Source: Roseomonas sp.
Lineage (GTDB): Bacteria > Pseudomonadota > Alphaproteobacteria > Acetobacterales > Acetobacteraceae
NCBI GenBank assembly: GCA_031180725.1
Contig: JAPSLO010000010.1
Location: 124,001 to 188,000 of the forward strand
DNA: 64,000 nt
Reading direction: 5' to 3'
Numbering within the stretch: the first letter of the stretch is position 1; each line of letters opens with the position of its first letter. Under the pieces are notes generated by a model that worked only from the letters and a program-made list of their open reading frames with translations, was not told the DNA's origin and did no database searches. The position numbers and the translations under genes are program-made. Positions 36,347-45,257 of this stretch are shown piece by piece.

Positions 36347-37021
36347 ATGACTGTCGGATTTCGGATCAGGACCACGCTCACGCGGGTCGACGCGGCCCTG
36401 GCGAAGCGCGCCGCGGCGGTGCCAGCCGCCAATCTGGGCGATGTAATGAACCGCATGCAGGCCATGCGCGGCGGCTTCATCGCCTATGGCGGCCGTAAGG
36501 CGGTGACCGGGCCCGCCTACACCGTGCGCGCGCGCGCCGGCGATAACCTGATGCTGCATGAGGCGCTGGACTTGGCGCAGCCCGGCGATGTCGTGGTCTG
36601 CGATGCCGGCGGCGACCTCGGCACGGCCATCCTCGGCGACATCATGGGGCGGCACGCCGAGAGCCGTGGCATCGCCGCGATCATCGTCGACGGCTCGATC
36701 CGTGACGTCGCCGGGCTGGCGCAGCTTAAGCTCGGCATCTGGGCCCGGGGCTCCACCCCGGCCGGGCCCTACAAGGACGGGCCGGGCGAGGTCGGATATC
36801 CAGTGTCTTGCGGTGGCCTTGTGGTGATCCCTGGCGACCTGATTGCGGCAGATGAAGACGGAGTGGTGGTCGTGCCGCGGGAAGACGCCGGCGCCGTTGT
36901 GGCCGCCGCCGAGGCGCATGCGGCGAAGGAGGCCGCCACGATCAGGTCGATCGAGGAGGGCCATCCGGACCGCGCCTGGGTCAGGAGGATCCTGGCAGAT
37001 CGCGGGGTCACGCGGGAATAG
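36347..37021 (+). CDS. RraA-family protein (HMG/CHA aldolase or oxaloacetate decarboxylase-like), copy 1
   Basis: A 224-residue RraA-fold protein. GDNLMLHEALDLAQPGDVVVCDAGG, AILGDIMGRHAESRGIAAIIVDGSIRD (G-x-x-R-D metal/phosphate region) and PVSCGGLVVIPGDLIAADEDGVVVVP match 4-hydroxy-4-methyl-2-oxoglutarate aldolases. Such proteins make pyruvate from tricarboxylic 2-oxo acids. Being next to a tricarboxylate-type receptor fits that role better than RNase E inhibition. Confidence 0.87.
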   Translation: MTVGFRIRTTLTRVDAALAKRAAAVPAANLGDVMNRMQAMRGGFIAYGGRKAVTGPAYTVRARAGDNLMLHEALDLAQPGDVVVCDAGGDLGTAILGDIMGRHAESRGIAAIIVDGSIRDVAGLAQLKLGIWARGSTPAGPYKDGPGEVGYPVSCGGLVVIPGDLIAADEDGVVVVPREDAGAVVAAAEAHAAKEAATIRSIEEGHPDRAWVRRILADRGVTRE

Positions 37022-37439
37022 GTCCATCTGCCCCCCGGAGTACCGACGGCGTCGCCAATCTCCGGCACCTGCCGGGTCGGGTGCGTCCATCCTGCCCACA
37101 GCTGGCTCGCCTTCCGCGACTGCTAACGCATTGTGGCGGAGGCCGGCATACGTCGTGCCTCCATCCGGTGGCGGAGCATGTAGTCCTTGCCGCCACGGCT
37201 GTGAATTAGCGCCCGATGCCCCTCAAGGTCGGGAGAGTTGCCGGCGGCATCCACCACGCATGTGCCCATCTCCGACTGGGACGGCCGGGCCGGGCTGCAG
37301 CTGGCGGTCGGAGGTGCCGGTGCTGCGCGGCTCGTGGCCTATGAGGCGGGAGCGGCGAGCGTTGAACCGAAGCTCTATTTCGGATCGAGCCCATCACCCG
37401 GGACCTGTCCAACCGTGGATTGCCGGCCTCGAAAGCAGC

Positions 37440-37610
37440 TCGGGCGGACGGGGAGGGCAGCAGGCGGGCCGCGATCATCTACGACCTGGTCGGCACGGCG
37501 GAACTGAATGGCTGGAGCGCCGCAGGCCTACCTGCGGGTGCTCCTGGACCGCATCGCCGACCTCTAATCAACCGCATTGGCGAACTCGCACCCTGGAACC
37601 TGAAGCCCCG
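37440..37610 (+). mobile_element. IS66 transposase (TnpC) C-terminal fragment, first copy
   Basis: RRAAIIYDLVGTAELNGW (about 37461-37515) and, in another frame, PQAYLRVLLDRIAD and then INRIGELAPWNL match the last ~60 residues of IS66-family TnpC. At least two frameshifts separate the pieces. The remaining parts of the 37022-37827 gap contain no recognisable gene; the upstream transposase domains are gone. Confidence 0.75.
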
Positions 37611-37827
37611 AGGCTCGGCAATGCGACCCTGCCGGACTGTCCGCAGGGTGGTCGCTCGCCTGCATCGGCCAGAATGCCGATGCTCGGTAGGCGCGCCACG
37701 AGCTTCGTTTGCATTGGTCTGGTCAGCGCTGCGCGGCGCCCCACTCAGGCAGAACTCACCCATGGTGGCAGGCCGGTTCAGGCGCTTAGCCGCTCTATGC
37801 GGCACGTCCTCGCAGGCGAAGCCTGCC

Positions 37828-38778
37828 TTACTGCGGCTGGACGCCGAGTTCCCGCAGAACACGACCGAAAATCGTGTACTCCTCGTCCACCAGGCGCGCG
37901 AGCTCGGCGCGGTCGCGGAAATCAATAGCTGCGCCGATCGCCGCCGCGGCGCGCCGGAATGCCTCGGTATCCAGTGCACGGCGGCAGGCGACTTCCAGTC
38001 GCTCCAAGACCGGCTCTGGCGTGCCGCGCGGGGCGTAGAGGCCAGCATAGCTCGGCTGCACGACATCGATCCCCTGTTCGCGCATCGTCGGTGCGTTCGG
38101 AAACTCGGGGTGGCGGCGTTCCGAGAAGACTCCGATCAAGCGCAATTGGCCATTCTTGATCATCGCCCCCCCGGTCGCGACCACAATGGTCGCGAAGTCG
38201 AGCCGCCCACCCAGCAGCTCGGTCACGGAGACCGCGCTGCCGCGATAGGGCACGTGCAGGTAGTCGCCGCCAGTAGAAACCGCCATGCGGTGCACCGCAA
38301 TGAAGGGGATCGAGTTCGGCCCCGGCGAGCCGTAGCTGAGCTGCCGCCGATGCGCTTCCCGGACCAGCGCGCGCGCGTCGTGGATGGGTGAATTGGCGCG
38401 CACCACCAGGCCCAGGATGTTGTCGGTGACGTTGCAGATCGGCGCGAAGCTCTCCGGTCCGACGCCAAGGTTCCGCACCATGTGCGGCTGCACCGCAATG
38501 GGCGTCATCGGTGTCATGCCGAGCGTGTAGCCATCGGGCGCCGCTTGCGCGACCGTGCGCATGCCGATCACGCCGGAGGCGCCGTCGCGGTTCACCACGA
38601 CGACGCCCTGGCCGAATTCCTGCTGGAACGCCTCGGCCAGCGCCCGGGCATGGCCATCACTTCCCGGCGCATAGGGATAGATGATGGTGATCGGCCGCTC
38701 CGGCCAGTCCGCAAGTGCTGGCGCAGCGAGGAACGCCATCCAAATGGCAAACGCCCGCACCCAACGAGATGGCCGCAT
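37828..38778 (-). CDS. Bug-family (TctC) receptor, second of a tandem pair
   Basis: A 316-residue receptor with a signal peptide ending near APALAD (24). The first pocket loop is IIYPYAPGSDGHARALAEAF, with PGS in place of the usual PGG, and is followed by VVVNRDGASGVIGMR. This unusual loop is shared with the neighbour just upstream, showing a tandem duplication followed by divergence. Last gene of the fah2 operon, 17 bases after its sister. Confidence 0.9.
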   Translation of the reverse strand: MRPSRWVRAFAIWMAFLAAPALADWPERPITIIYPYAPGSDGHARALAEAFQQEFGQGVVVVNRDGASGVIGMRTVAQAAPDGYTLGMTPMTPIAVQPHMVRNLGVGPESFAPICNVTDNILGLVVRANSPIHDARALVREAHRRQLSYGSPGPNSIPFIAVHRMAVSTGGDYLHVPYRGSAVSVTELLGGRLDFATIVVATGGAMIKNGQLRLIGVFSERRHPEFPNAPTMREQGIDVVQPSYAGLYAPRGTPEPVLERLEVACRRALDTEAFRRAAAAIGAAIDFRDRAELARLVDEEYTIFGRVLRELGVQPQ

Positions 38779-38795
38779 CGTCGCCCCTCCCCTGC

Positions 38796-39740
38796 TCAGT
38801 CCGGCTCGACGCCGAGATCGCGCAGCAGCCGGCCGAAGGCAGCGTGTTGCGCTTCGATCCGCCGCTGCAGCTCGGCCCGGCCCATCCAGTCCACCACCAC
38901 TCCGCCCGCCGCCGCGGCACGGCGGAACGCCTCGGACCCCGCGGCGCGGCGACAGGCGAGCTCCAGACGCTCCAGCACCGGCGCAGGCGTGCCGCGCGGC
39001 GCGTAGAGGCTCGCAAAACTCGGCTGCGTCGCGTCGGCGAAGCCGGCCTCCGCAACGGTCGGCACATCAGGGAAAGTGGGGTGACGGCGTTCGGAGAAGA
39101 CTGCGAGCAGGCGAAGCTCACCCCGCTGCAGCAACCCGCCGGCGGTCGCGACCACGGCCGCGGTGAAGTCGAGCCGGCCGGCGACCAGTTCGGTGAGCGA
39201 GGCCGCGCCGCCACGGAAGGGAATGTGCAGATACTCGCCCCCAGCCGTTGCACGCAGCCGCTCCACCGCGAGAAAAGGCACGGAATTCGGTCCAGGTGAG
39301 CCGAAGCTGAGCTGTCCGGACCGTGCCGCTGTAACCAGCGCAGCAAGGTCGGAGACCGGCAAAGCGGCCCGGACGACGATCCCGATGACGTTCTCGGTCA
39401 CGTTGCAAACCGGCGCGACGGCATCAGGGCCGAGGTCCGAATTGCGCAGCATGTGCGGCTGCACCGCAATGGGCGTGATCGGCGCGTAGCCGATCGTGTA
39501 CCCATCCGGAGCGCTGGATGCGAGCGCCCGCATCCCCACGACGCCTGAGGCGCCGTCGCGGTTGACCACCACGATGGGCTGACCGAGATCCGCCGCCATC
39601 GCCTCGGCCAGCGGGCGCGCCGCAACGTCGCTGCCCGGCGGGTAGGGGTAGATCAGCGTGAGTGGCCGGTCGGGAAAAGCCGCAGCCTGCCCCGCCAGGG
39701 CGGTGGCGAAGGCCAGGGTGAGGAGCGCGCGCCTAATCAT
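38796..39740 (-). CDS. Bug-family (TctC) receptor, first of a tandem pair
   Basis: A 314-residue receptor. The signal peptide is RRALLTLAFATALAGQAAA. LIYPYPPGSDVAARPLAEAM and VVVNRDGASGVVGMRAL closely match the next gene, as does LRLLAVFSERRHPTFPDVPT. ATG 39740 overlaps the end of the cyclase-family gene by eight bases, marking this start over a much longer open frame. Confidence 0.9.
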   Translation of the reverse strand: MIRRALLTLAFATALAGQAAAFPDRPLTLIYPYPPGSDVAARPLAEAMAADLGQPIVVVNRDGASGVVGMRALASSAPDGYTIGYAPITPIAVQPHMLRNSDLGPDAVAPVCNVTENVIGIVVRAALPVSDLAALVTAARSGQLSFGSPGPNSVPFLAVERLRATAGGEYLHIPFRGGAASLTELVAGRLDFTAAVVATAGGLLQRGELRLLAVFSERRHPTFPDVPTVAEAGFADATQPSFASLYAPRGTPAPVLERLELACRRAAGSEAFRRAAAAGGVVVDWMGRAELQRRIEAQHAAFGRLLRDLGVEPD

Positions 39741-40521
39741 CGATGATCGCGACAGCGCGGGTCCACCCGGCGGAGCCGCGATGGACCTTGATGGGAAAGC
39801 AGACCACCTGGAAGCCATTCGGCGGCAGGACCTCGAGATTGTGCAGTTTCTCGATGTGGCAGTAGCCGATCTCGCGCCCGGCACGGTGGCCTTCCCAGAT
39901 GAGGGAGGCGTCGCCGGTCTCCTTCACGCGCTGGCGGGTGTAGGAGAACGGCGCATCCCAGCTCCAGCCATCCGTGCCGACCAGGCGCACGCCGCGTTCG
40001 AGCAGCCAGAGCGTCGCAGCCTTGCCCATGCCGCAGCCAGACTCGACGTAGTCGTCATGTCCGTACCGCGTGCCCGCCCGCGTGTTGACAACCACGATCT
40101 CGAGTGGCCGGATCTCGTGCCCAATCCGCTTCAGCTCCGCCTCAACGTCGCCGGGGGTGGCGACATAGCCATCCGGCAGATGGCGGAAGTCGAGCTTCAC
40201 CGCGGGCTGGAAGCACCATTCCAGCGGCACCTCATCGATGCGCATCGAGGGCCGCCCGCCCGGCACGAGCCGCTCGTCCATACGCGAGAAGTAGTGCCAT
40301 GGCGCGTCGAGATGCGTGCCGTTGTGGGTCGAGATATCCACACGCTCCGAGGCCGCGTACTGTCCCTCCGGCAGATCCTCCACGCGCACCCCCATGTATT
40401 CCGCCATGCGCGCGGCGCTCTGGCGGTGGTCGGTGTAGGCGATCTTCGGCAGCGAACGTTCAGGATCGCTCCTGATCCCGGCCATCAGCGGGACAGAGAT
40501 GTCGATCATGCGTCGGGACAT
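39733..40521 (-). CDS. Cyclase-family metal-dependent hydrolase (kynurenine formamidase-like)
   Basis: A 262-residue protein. HNGTHLDAPWH at 66-76 is the conserved H-x-G-T-H-x-D-x-P-x-H metal motif of the cyclase/formamidase family (PF04199), and MIDISVPLMAGI is the usual N-terminus. Members hydrolyse N-formylkynurenine, isatin or other cyclic or acyl amides. Its neighbour, a fumarylacetoacetase-like hydrolase, suggests successive C-N and C-C cleavage. The start may be ATG 40521 or 40509. Confidence 0.87.
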   Translation of the reverse strand: MSRRMIDISVPLMAGIRSDPERSLPKIAYTDHRQSAARMAEYMGVRVEDLPEGQYAASERVDISTHNGTHLDAPWHYFSRMDERLVPGGRPSMRIDEVPLEWCFQPAVKLDFRHLPDGYVATPGDVEAELKRIGHEIRPLEIVVVNTRAGTRYGHDDYVESGCGMGKAATLWLLERGVRLVGTDGWSWDAPFSYTRQRVKETGDASLIWEGHRAGREIGYCHIEKLHNLEVLPPNGFQVVCFPIKVHRGSAGWTRAVAIIDD

Positions 40522-40537
40522 GCGGGGCCTCTCGGCG

Positions 40538-41896
40538 TCAGGCGGGCCAGGCGGGGGCGGGATCGACGCGGCCACGGCATTCACCGAAGCCGATCGGGAC
40601 GAAGCCCGGCCGTTCGGCGCGGGCGCGGAAGATCACCTCATCTCCATCGTCCAGCCACAGGCGGGACTCGCCGTTCGGCAGCGCAATGGCGCGACGGCTG
40701 CGGGTGGACGGGTCGAGGTTGAGCTCGCTGAGGCAGGCACGCGCCTCGTCGGTCGGGCCGGAGGTGGTGCCGCTGGCGATCAGATCGCCGGGGCGCAGCG
40801 CGCAGCCATTGCTGGCGTGATGCGTCAGCATCTGGCCGAAGGTCCAGTACATGTGCCGGAAGTTGGTCGCGGTGAGCCGCGCCGGGGCCTCGCCGCGCTC
40901 GCGCATGCGCGCGGTCAGGATGAAGGCCTCGAGGCCAAGATCCATGCCGCCTTCTTCCTGGTCGGCCGGATCGGCAAGATAGGGTAGCGGCGCGGGATCG
41001 CTCGCAGGACGCGCGAAAGCGGCTATGCGAAAGGGCGCCATCGCCTCGGCCGTGACGACCCAGGGCGAAATGGTCGTCGCCGCGCTCTTTGCGAGGAAGG
41101 GGCCGAGCGGATGGCTCTCCCAGCGCTGGATGTCGCGGGCGGACCAGTCATTCACAAGGCAGAAGCCGAAGATGTGCTCCGGCGCGGCACGGAGCGCGAT
41201 CGGCTCCCCCATCGCATTGCCCGGGCCGACGAAGAGGCCGAGCTCCAACTCGAAATCCAGGTGCTCGCAGGGACCGAATGCGATCTCGCCTTCGGGACGC
41301 CGGCGCTGACCGTTGGGGCGGCGGATGGCGTGGCCGCTCGATACCACCGTGCTGGCACGGCTGTTGTAGGCAATGGGAAGGTGGCGGAAATTCTGCGGCA
41401 CCGGGCTGTCCGGCCGCGTCATCCGCCCGCCACGCTCGGTGTGGTAGATCGAGGTGAGGAAATCGGTGAAAGCCCCGATGGCGGCCGGCAAACCGAGTTC
41501 CGCCTCCTCCATCGGCACAAGGATGCGCGCCGCCTCGGCCCGCGCCCGAGCCGAGATGGCGCCGCCATGGCTGAGCATGTCGGACAGGCCGGCGCGCAGC
41601 GCGGAAGACGCGCCATTGCCCGCCGCCATCAACGTATTCAGCGTGCCCCCCGTGGCCGCGAGCCGGGCCGCCGCCTCCGCTGATGTGCCGGCGAGCAGCC
41701 CGGCATCGAGGCAGGCCACAAGATCGAGGATCTGATCGCCGATGGCTACGCCGGCGCGCGCGGACTGCGCCGGCTCGCCATGGCGGCGGAAGATGCCGAA
41801 AGGCAGGTTCTGGATCGGGAAGTCGCCGCGCAGGTCGTTCGCGGCCTCCACCCAGCTGCGTCGTGCCGGATCATGCGTCGGGTTGAGTGCCGGCAC
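40538..41896 (-). CDS. Fumarylacetoacetase-like hydrolase (copy 2)
   Basis: A 452-residue homologue. It has DFPIQNLPFGIFRRHGEPA at the N-terminus, FTDFLTSIYHTERGGRMTRP, LPIAYNSRAST, LDFELELGLFVGPGNAMGEP and LVNDWSARDIQRWESHPLGPF. Compared with copy 1 the pocket region FTDFLTSIYHT differs from YTDFFCSLEHA, so the substrates probably differ. GTG 41896 follows an AGGGAGGAAC site. First gene of the fah2-cyclase-tctC-tctC operon, divergent from gntR. Confidence 0.88.
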   Translation of the reverse strand: MPALNPTHDPARRSWVEAANDLRGDFPIQNLPFGIFRRHGEPAQSARAGVAIGDQILDLVACLDAGLLAGTSAEAAARLAATGGTLNTLMAAGNGASSALRAGLSDMLSHGGAISARARAEAARILVPMEEAELGLPAAIGAFTDFLTSIYHTERGGRMTRPDSPVPQNFRHLPIAYNSRASTVVSSGHAIRRPNGQRRRPEGEIAFGPCEHLDFELELGLFVGPGNAMGEPIALRAAPEHIFGFCLVNDWSARDIQRWESHPLGPFLAKSAATTISPWVVTAEAMAPFRIAAFARPASDPAPLPYLADPADQEEGGMDLGLEAFILTARMRERGEAPARLTATNFRHMYWTFGQMLTHHASNGCALRPGDLIASGTTSGPTDEARACLSELNLDPSTRSRRAIALPNGESRLWLDDGDEVIFRARAERPGFVPIGFGECRGRVDPAPAWPA

Positions 41897-41975
41897 TCGC
41901 TTGTTCCTCCCTGGGTGCCCATTGGCTGGCCACAAGGAGATGCTCCAGCGGCCGAGCGGGTTTGTCCAGAAAAAT

Positions 41976-42001
41976 TATAGAACTCGCCTTTTTCTATAGA
42001 A
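41976..42001. promoter_or_regulatory. Palindromic operator between fah2 and gntR
   Basis: TATAGAA (41976-41982), nine bases, then TTCTATA (41992-41998), a perfect inverted repeat. Its right arm is part of a second palindrome, TTCTATAGAA (41992-42001). The patch is AT-rich in GC-rich surroundings and lies 19 bases before the gntR start, as expected for an autoregulated GntR operator overlapping both promoters. Confidence 0.65.
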
Positions 42002-42019
42002 TGTGTAATCCTCACCAGG

Positions 42020-42712
42020 ATGGCCGAGGATACGAAAGCCGCTACCGTGGCCGCAGCCGCAGCACTGCGGCTGCGGGATGACATCCTCTCCGGTGCACTC
42101 CCGCCTGCTCGCTGGCTGAAGATGCGCGAGCTCGAGGCGCGCTACGGCCTGGGCGCCACTCCGCTGCGGGAGGCGCTGGTCGGGCTCGCTGCGAAGGGCT
42201 TCGTCGTGGCGGAAGGTCAGAAGGGCTTCCGGGTCCCGCCGGTGGATCGCGAGGACCTTCTCGACCTCACCTCTACCCGGCAGGTCGTTGAGGGGGAGGC
42301 GCTGCGCCTCGCGCTCAAACACGGGGACGCTGCCTGGGAGGACGAAATCGTTGCCAGCTTCCATCTGCTGAAGCGAGAGCTCGAGCGGCAGCAGCCCGAA
42401 TCCGAAGCTTGGCTCGATGCCTACGAGGCGCGGCACCACCGCTTCCACCGTACGCTGATCGCCGCCTGCCCGCTCGCACATCTGCGCGGCTTTTGTGACG
42501 ACCTCTATGCCCGAAAGGTGCGGTACCGCCGCGTGCTGCGCAGTTTCGGCAAGGGCGGCAGCGCCAGCATCGCCGCGCACCAGACCCTGATGGATCTTGC
42601 CCTGGCACGCCGTCCGGAGCCCGCTCTGGCCGAACTCCGCCGCCACATCGGCGCGACGGCCGATGCGATGCTGGCTTTGCTCGAGACGCAGACAAAGAGG
42701 GGCAAAATCTAG
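42020..42712 (+). CDS. GntR-family regulator, FadR/FCD subfamily
   Basis: A 230-residue regulator. The N-terminal winged helix contains LRDDILSGALPPARWLKMRELEARYGLGATPLREAL and GFVVAEGQKGFRVPPV. The C-terminal FCD ligand domain has HHRFHRTLIAACPLAHLR and AHQTLMDLAL, with metal-type histidines. It is divergent from the fah2 operon with the palindrome above between them and probably represses it until the substrate binds. Confidence 0.91.
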   Translation: MAEDTKAATVAAAAALRLRDDILSGALPPARWLKMRELEARYGLGATPLREALVGLAAKGFVVAEGQKGFRVPPVDREDLLDLTSTRQVVEGEALRLALKHGDAAWEDEIVASFHLLKRELERQQPESEAWLDAYEARHHRFHRTLIAACPLAHLRGFCDDLYARKVRYRRVLRSFGKGGSASIAAHQTLMDLALARRPEPALAELRRHIGATADAMLALLETQTKRGKI

Positions 42713-42779
42713 GTTGAGGAGGCGGCCGCTGTGCGACGCGATCGCGCATAGCAATCATGCGTCGACTCCAGCCTGCCCT

Positions 42780-42940
42780 TCACCTCTCGAACAGGCGGAT
42801 GCGTAGCGGGTCTTCCGTATGCCGCAGCATTCCGGTTGCCGCCGGCTGCGAGACATTCAGCAGTCGAGCAGCCCCGGTCGCCAAGCCCGAATCCAGTACG
42901 GCCGCACGACTTCCATTTGCCGCACGTCCAGCTTCGCCAT
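42780..42940 (-). pseudogene. LysR helix-turn-helix stub
   Basis: From ATG 42940 the minus strand reads MAKLDVRQMEVVR; after a frameshift it continues LATGAARLLNVSQPAATGML and RHTEDPLRIRLFER, then a TGA stop at 42780. This is the first ~55 residues of a LysR regulator. The effector domain is missing. It sits between gntR and the second rraA, whose operon it may once have controlled. Confidence 0.7.
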
Positions 42941-42998
42941 CCCTTCCGGCGTCGCCGAAAGAGGAGGGCGATTGGTTGCGGCACGCAAGAGGCTTGGC

Positions 42999-43685
42999 TT
43001 ACCCCTTGCGCGCCGCGGCTTGGGCGGACAGGATTTCCGCAAGCTGGGCGTTGGTGCCATTGATGTCCGGCATGCGTTCGCCGGCCGCGATCCGCGCCAG
43101 AGTTATCTTCTCCGCGTTCTGCATGCCGATGGCGCGATTGGCGGCCTCTGTTATCTCCTCAGCCTTCAGGACGAGCACGCCGTTTTCGTCGGCCAGAACC
43201 GCGTCGCCTGGCGCCACATTGACCCCGCCGCAGGAGACGGGAACGCAGAACTCGCCCTGGCTGAAGCTGCGCTTGCCGGTGACCGCGGAGAGGCCGCGCG
43301 CCCAGACAGGCACCCCGTAGTCGCGCAGCTCCGCAATGTCCGTCGCCATGCCGTCGATGATGATTCCGATGCAGCCGGCCTGCCGCGCCGCGAAGGCCAC
43401 ACCGCCACCGCATGCAGCATGGCGGTGGTCGCCGCCGCGGTCGATCACCAGCACGTCGCCGGGCCGGAGCTGACCGAGCGCATAGTGCACGATGGTGGTG
43501 TCCATGCCGACGCAGCGGATGGTAACCGCCGTGCCAGCGATGCGCCGGTCCGGCAGCAGGCCGCGCACGCCGGGATCCATGAAGCCCGTGTGGCGGAAAT
43601 GGCCGATCGTGGCGGGCTCGGCCTTGACCAGCAGGTCCAGAAGGACGGGATCGACCTGCGGCGGCAGGGGGTTGAGCGTGAACAT
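42999..43685 (-). CDS. RraA-family protein, copy 2
   Basis: A 228-residue RraA-fold protein. TTIVHYALGQLRPGDVLVIDRGGD, GVAFAARQAGCIGIIIDGMATD and PVSCGGVNVAPGDAVLADENGVLVL follow the family pattern. GMATD replaces the G-S-(I/V)-R-D of copy 1, so the phosphate/metal-site arginine is absent and activity may differ or be lost. It lies 12 bases after the broken aldolase gene on the same strand. Confidence 0.82.
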   Translation of the reverse strand: MFTLNPLPPQVDPVLLDLLVKAEPATIGHFRHTGFMDPGVRGLLPDRRIAGTAVTIRCVGMDTTIVHYALGQLRPGDVLVIDRGGDHRHAACGGGVAFAARQAGCIGIIIDGMATDIAELRDYGVPVWARGLSAVTGKRSFSQGEFCVPVSCGGVNVAPGDAVLADENGVLVLKAEEITEAANRAIGMQNAEKITLARIAAGERMPDINGTNAQLAEILSAQAAARKG

Positions 43686-43697
43686 CAGGGCGTCTCC

Positions 43698-44467
43698 TCA
43701 GGGATGGGCTTCGCGGAAGGCCCGCATATCTGCCAGCGAGCTGTCGCGCAGCTTGGCCATGTTGCTGCTGGCATTCACGAAGGCATAGCCACGCGCCATC
43801 ATGTCCTTCCAGGTGCAGCCGGGATGCGGCGCCGTGCCCATCGGCTTGCCGCTGGCCAGGATACGCTGCTCGGCACGCTCGATCAGCTTCGCCACATACG
43901 GGTGCTTCAGTTGCCGAGCTGCCCAACGGTGCCTGAGAGGTCGCGCGAGCCGATGAATACCAGGTCCACGTCTTCCACCGCGCGGATGGCGTCGATGTTC
44001 TCCACCGCCTTGGCGGAACCGATCTGCACGATGACCAGCAGGTTATCGCCGCAGGTGTTGACGTAGTCGCCCCCGCTCATGCCGTAGCCCGAGGCGCGGG
44101 CGCTGCTGGAAGCCGCGCCGCGCCGGCCGCGCCGCGGGTAATGGCAGGCGGTGACGGCGGCGCAGGCTCCCTCGGCGGTGTCCACGCTGGGGCTCATCAC
44201 GCCTTCCACGCCCGGATCCAGCACTCGCTTCAAATGAACGCGATCATTCCAGGGCACCCGCACCACGCCCGTGCAGTTGGTGGTGTTCATCGCCTGGAGC
44301 TGCGCGACCTGCGCGGTGGGGTCGCCCATGCCGTGTGCTTGGTCGACCAGCAGGAAGTCGTGCCGGCTAGGCCCAGGATCTCGGTGACCACCGAGTTGCC
44401 CAGCATGGACCAGCAGCCGAGCACCTTTCGGCCCTCGACCAGCTTCTTCGGTGCATTAGGGGCGCAT
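43698..44467 (-). pseudogene. HpcH/HpaI aldolase, frameshifted
   Basis: Three frames together give a full-length aldolase. From ATG 44467, KKLVEGRKVLGCWSMLGNSV runs to LGLAG; one missing base then shifts to HDFLLVDQAHG and MGDPTAQVAQLQAMNTTNC through VDLVFIGSRDLSGTVGQLGN and a stop at 43907; the tail MAKLIERAEQRILASGKPMG lies in yet another frame to 43698. With two frameshifts it should give no active enzyme, although all segments are still well conserved, which implies recent inactivation or sequencing errors. Confidence 0.8.
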
Positions 44468-44633
44468 TAGGGCGGTACACGGGGCGTGCTCTCCTGCCGG
44501 CTCGGACCGAGTGAAGGCGAATGGGGGCACTACACGCCAATCGCGATTTGGCAGCGGTCTGTAGGTGGCGCTTATGGGCGGGGTCCACATTTCGATAGGC
44601 CGGGCGGCGCGGCGCACCGTAACATCCCCTGGC

Positions 44634-45257
44634 ATGGGGAATGCATCGCCCTGCACCGCCCCGAAGAGGAGTGTCCCCCTGCCTGCCCGACCCATCCTGA
44701 AGCTCGGCCACCCCACCCTGCTAGCCCGCGCCGCCGCGGTGCCGAATCCGCGCGCGCCGGAGATCGCCGCGTTGGTGGGGGACCTGCACGACACGCTGGA
44801 TCTGGTGGGAGGCAACGGCATCGCCGCGCCGCAGATCGGAGTCTCGCTGCGCGTGCTGCTCTACGCCATCCCGCTTGGCCGCCTGCCGGAATGCGAGAGC
44901 TTCCGCCCCGTGCCCTGGCGGGCGCTGGTTAACCCCGAGATCGAGCCCGTGACTGGCGAGATTCACGCTGTCGGCGTGGAGCGCTGCCTATCAATCCCTG
45001 GCCTGCACGGCGCCGTGCCCCGCCCCACCGTCATTCGCGTGCGGGCGACAACGCCGCAGGGCGAGGCGCTGGACTTCGTCGCCCGGGGCTATCACGCCCG
45101 GCTGATCCAGCACGAGGTGGACCACCTGGACGGCATTCTCTTCCCTATGCGCATGACCGACATGGCGACCCTGGCCTTCAACGACCAGCGCCCGCCGGAG
45201 ACCTTCCGCATCCCCTCCTGGGCCTGCCCCGAACCAATCGCCGGAGATGCCGCATGA
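44634..45257 (+). CDS. def: Peptide deformylase homologue in a peptide/amide operon
   Basis: A PDF of about 190-207 residues. All three motifs are present: GIAAPQ (62-67 from ATG 44634), ERCLS with metal ligand C118, and QHEVDH with H160, E161 and H164. Motif 2 has R where most deformylases have G (EGCLS). The start is unclear: ATG 44634 has no ribosome-binding site, whereas AGAGGAG precedes an in-frame CTG at 44679. It overlaps the next gene by four bases, which is unusual since housekeeping def normally sits next to fmt. Confidence 0.87.
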   Translation: MGNASPCTAPKRSVPLPARPILKLGHPTLLARAAAVPNPRAPEIAALVGDLHDTLDLVGGNGIAAPQIGVSLRVLLYAIPLGRLPECESFRPVPWRALVNPEIEPVTGEIHAVGVERCLSIPGLHGAVPRPTVIRVRATTPQGEALDFVARGYHARLIQHEVDHLDGILFPMRMTDMATLAFNDQRPPETFRIPSWACPEPIAGDAA

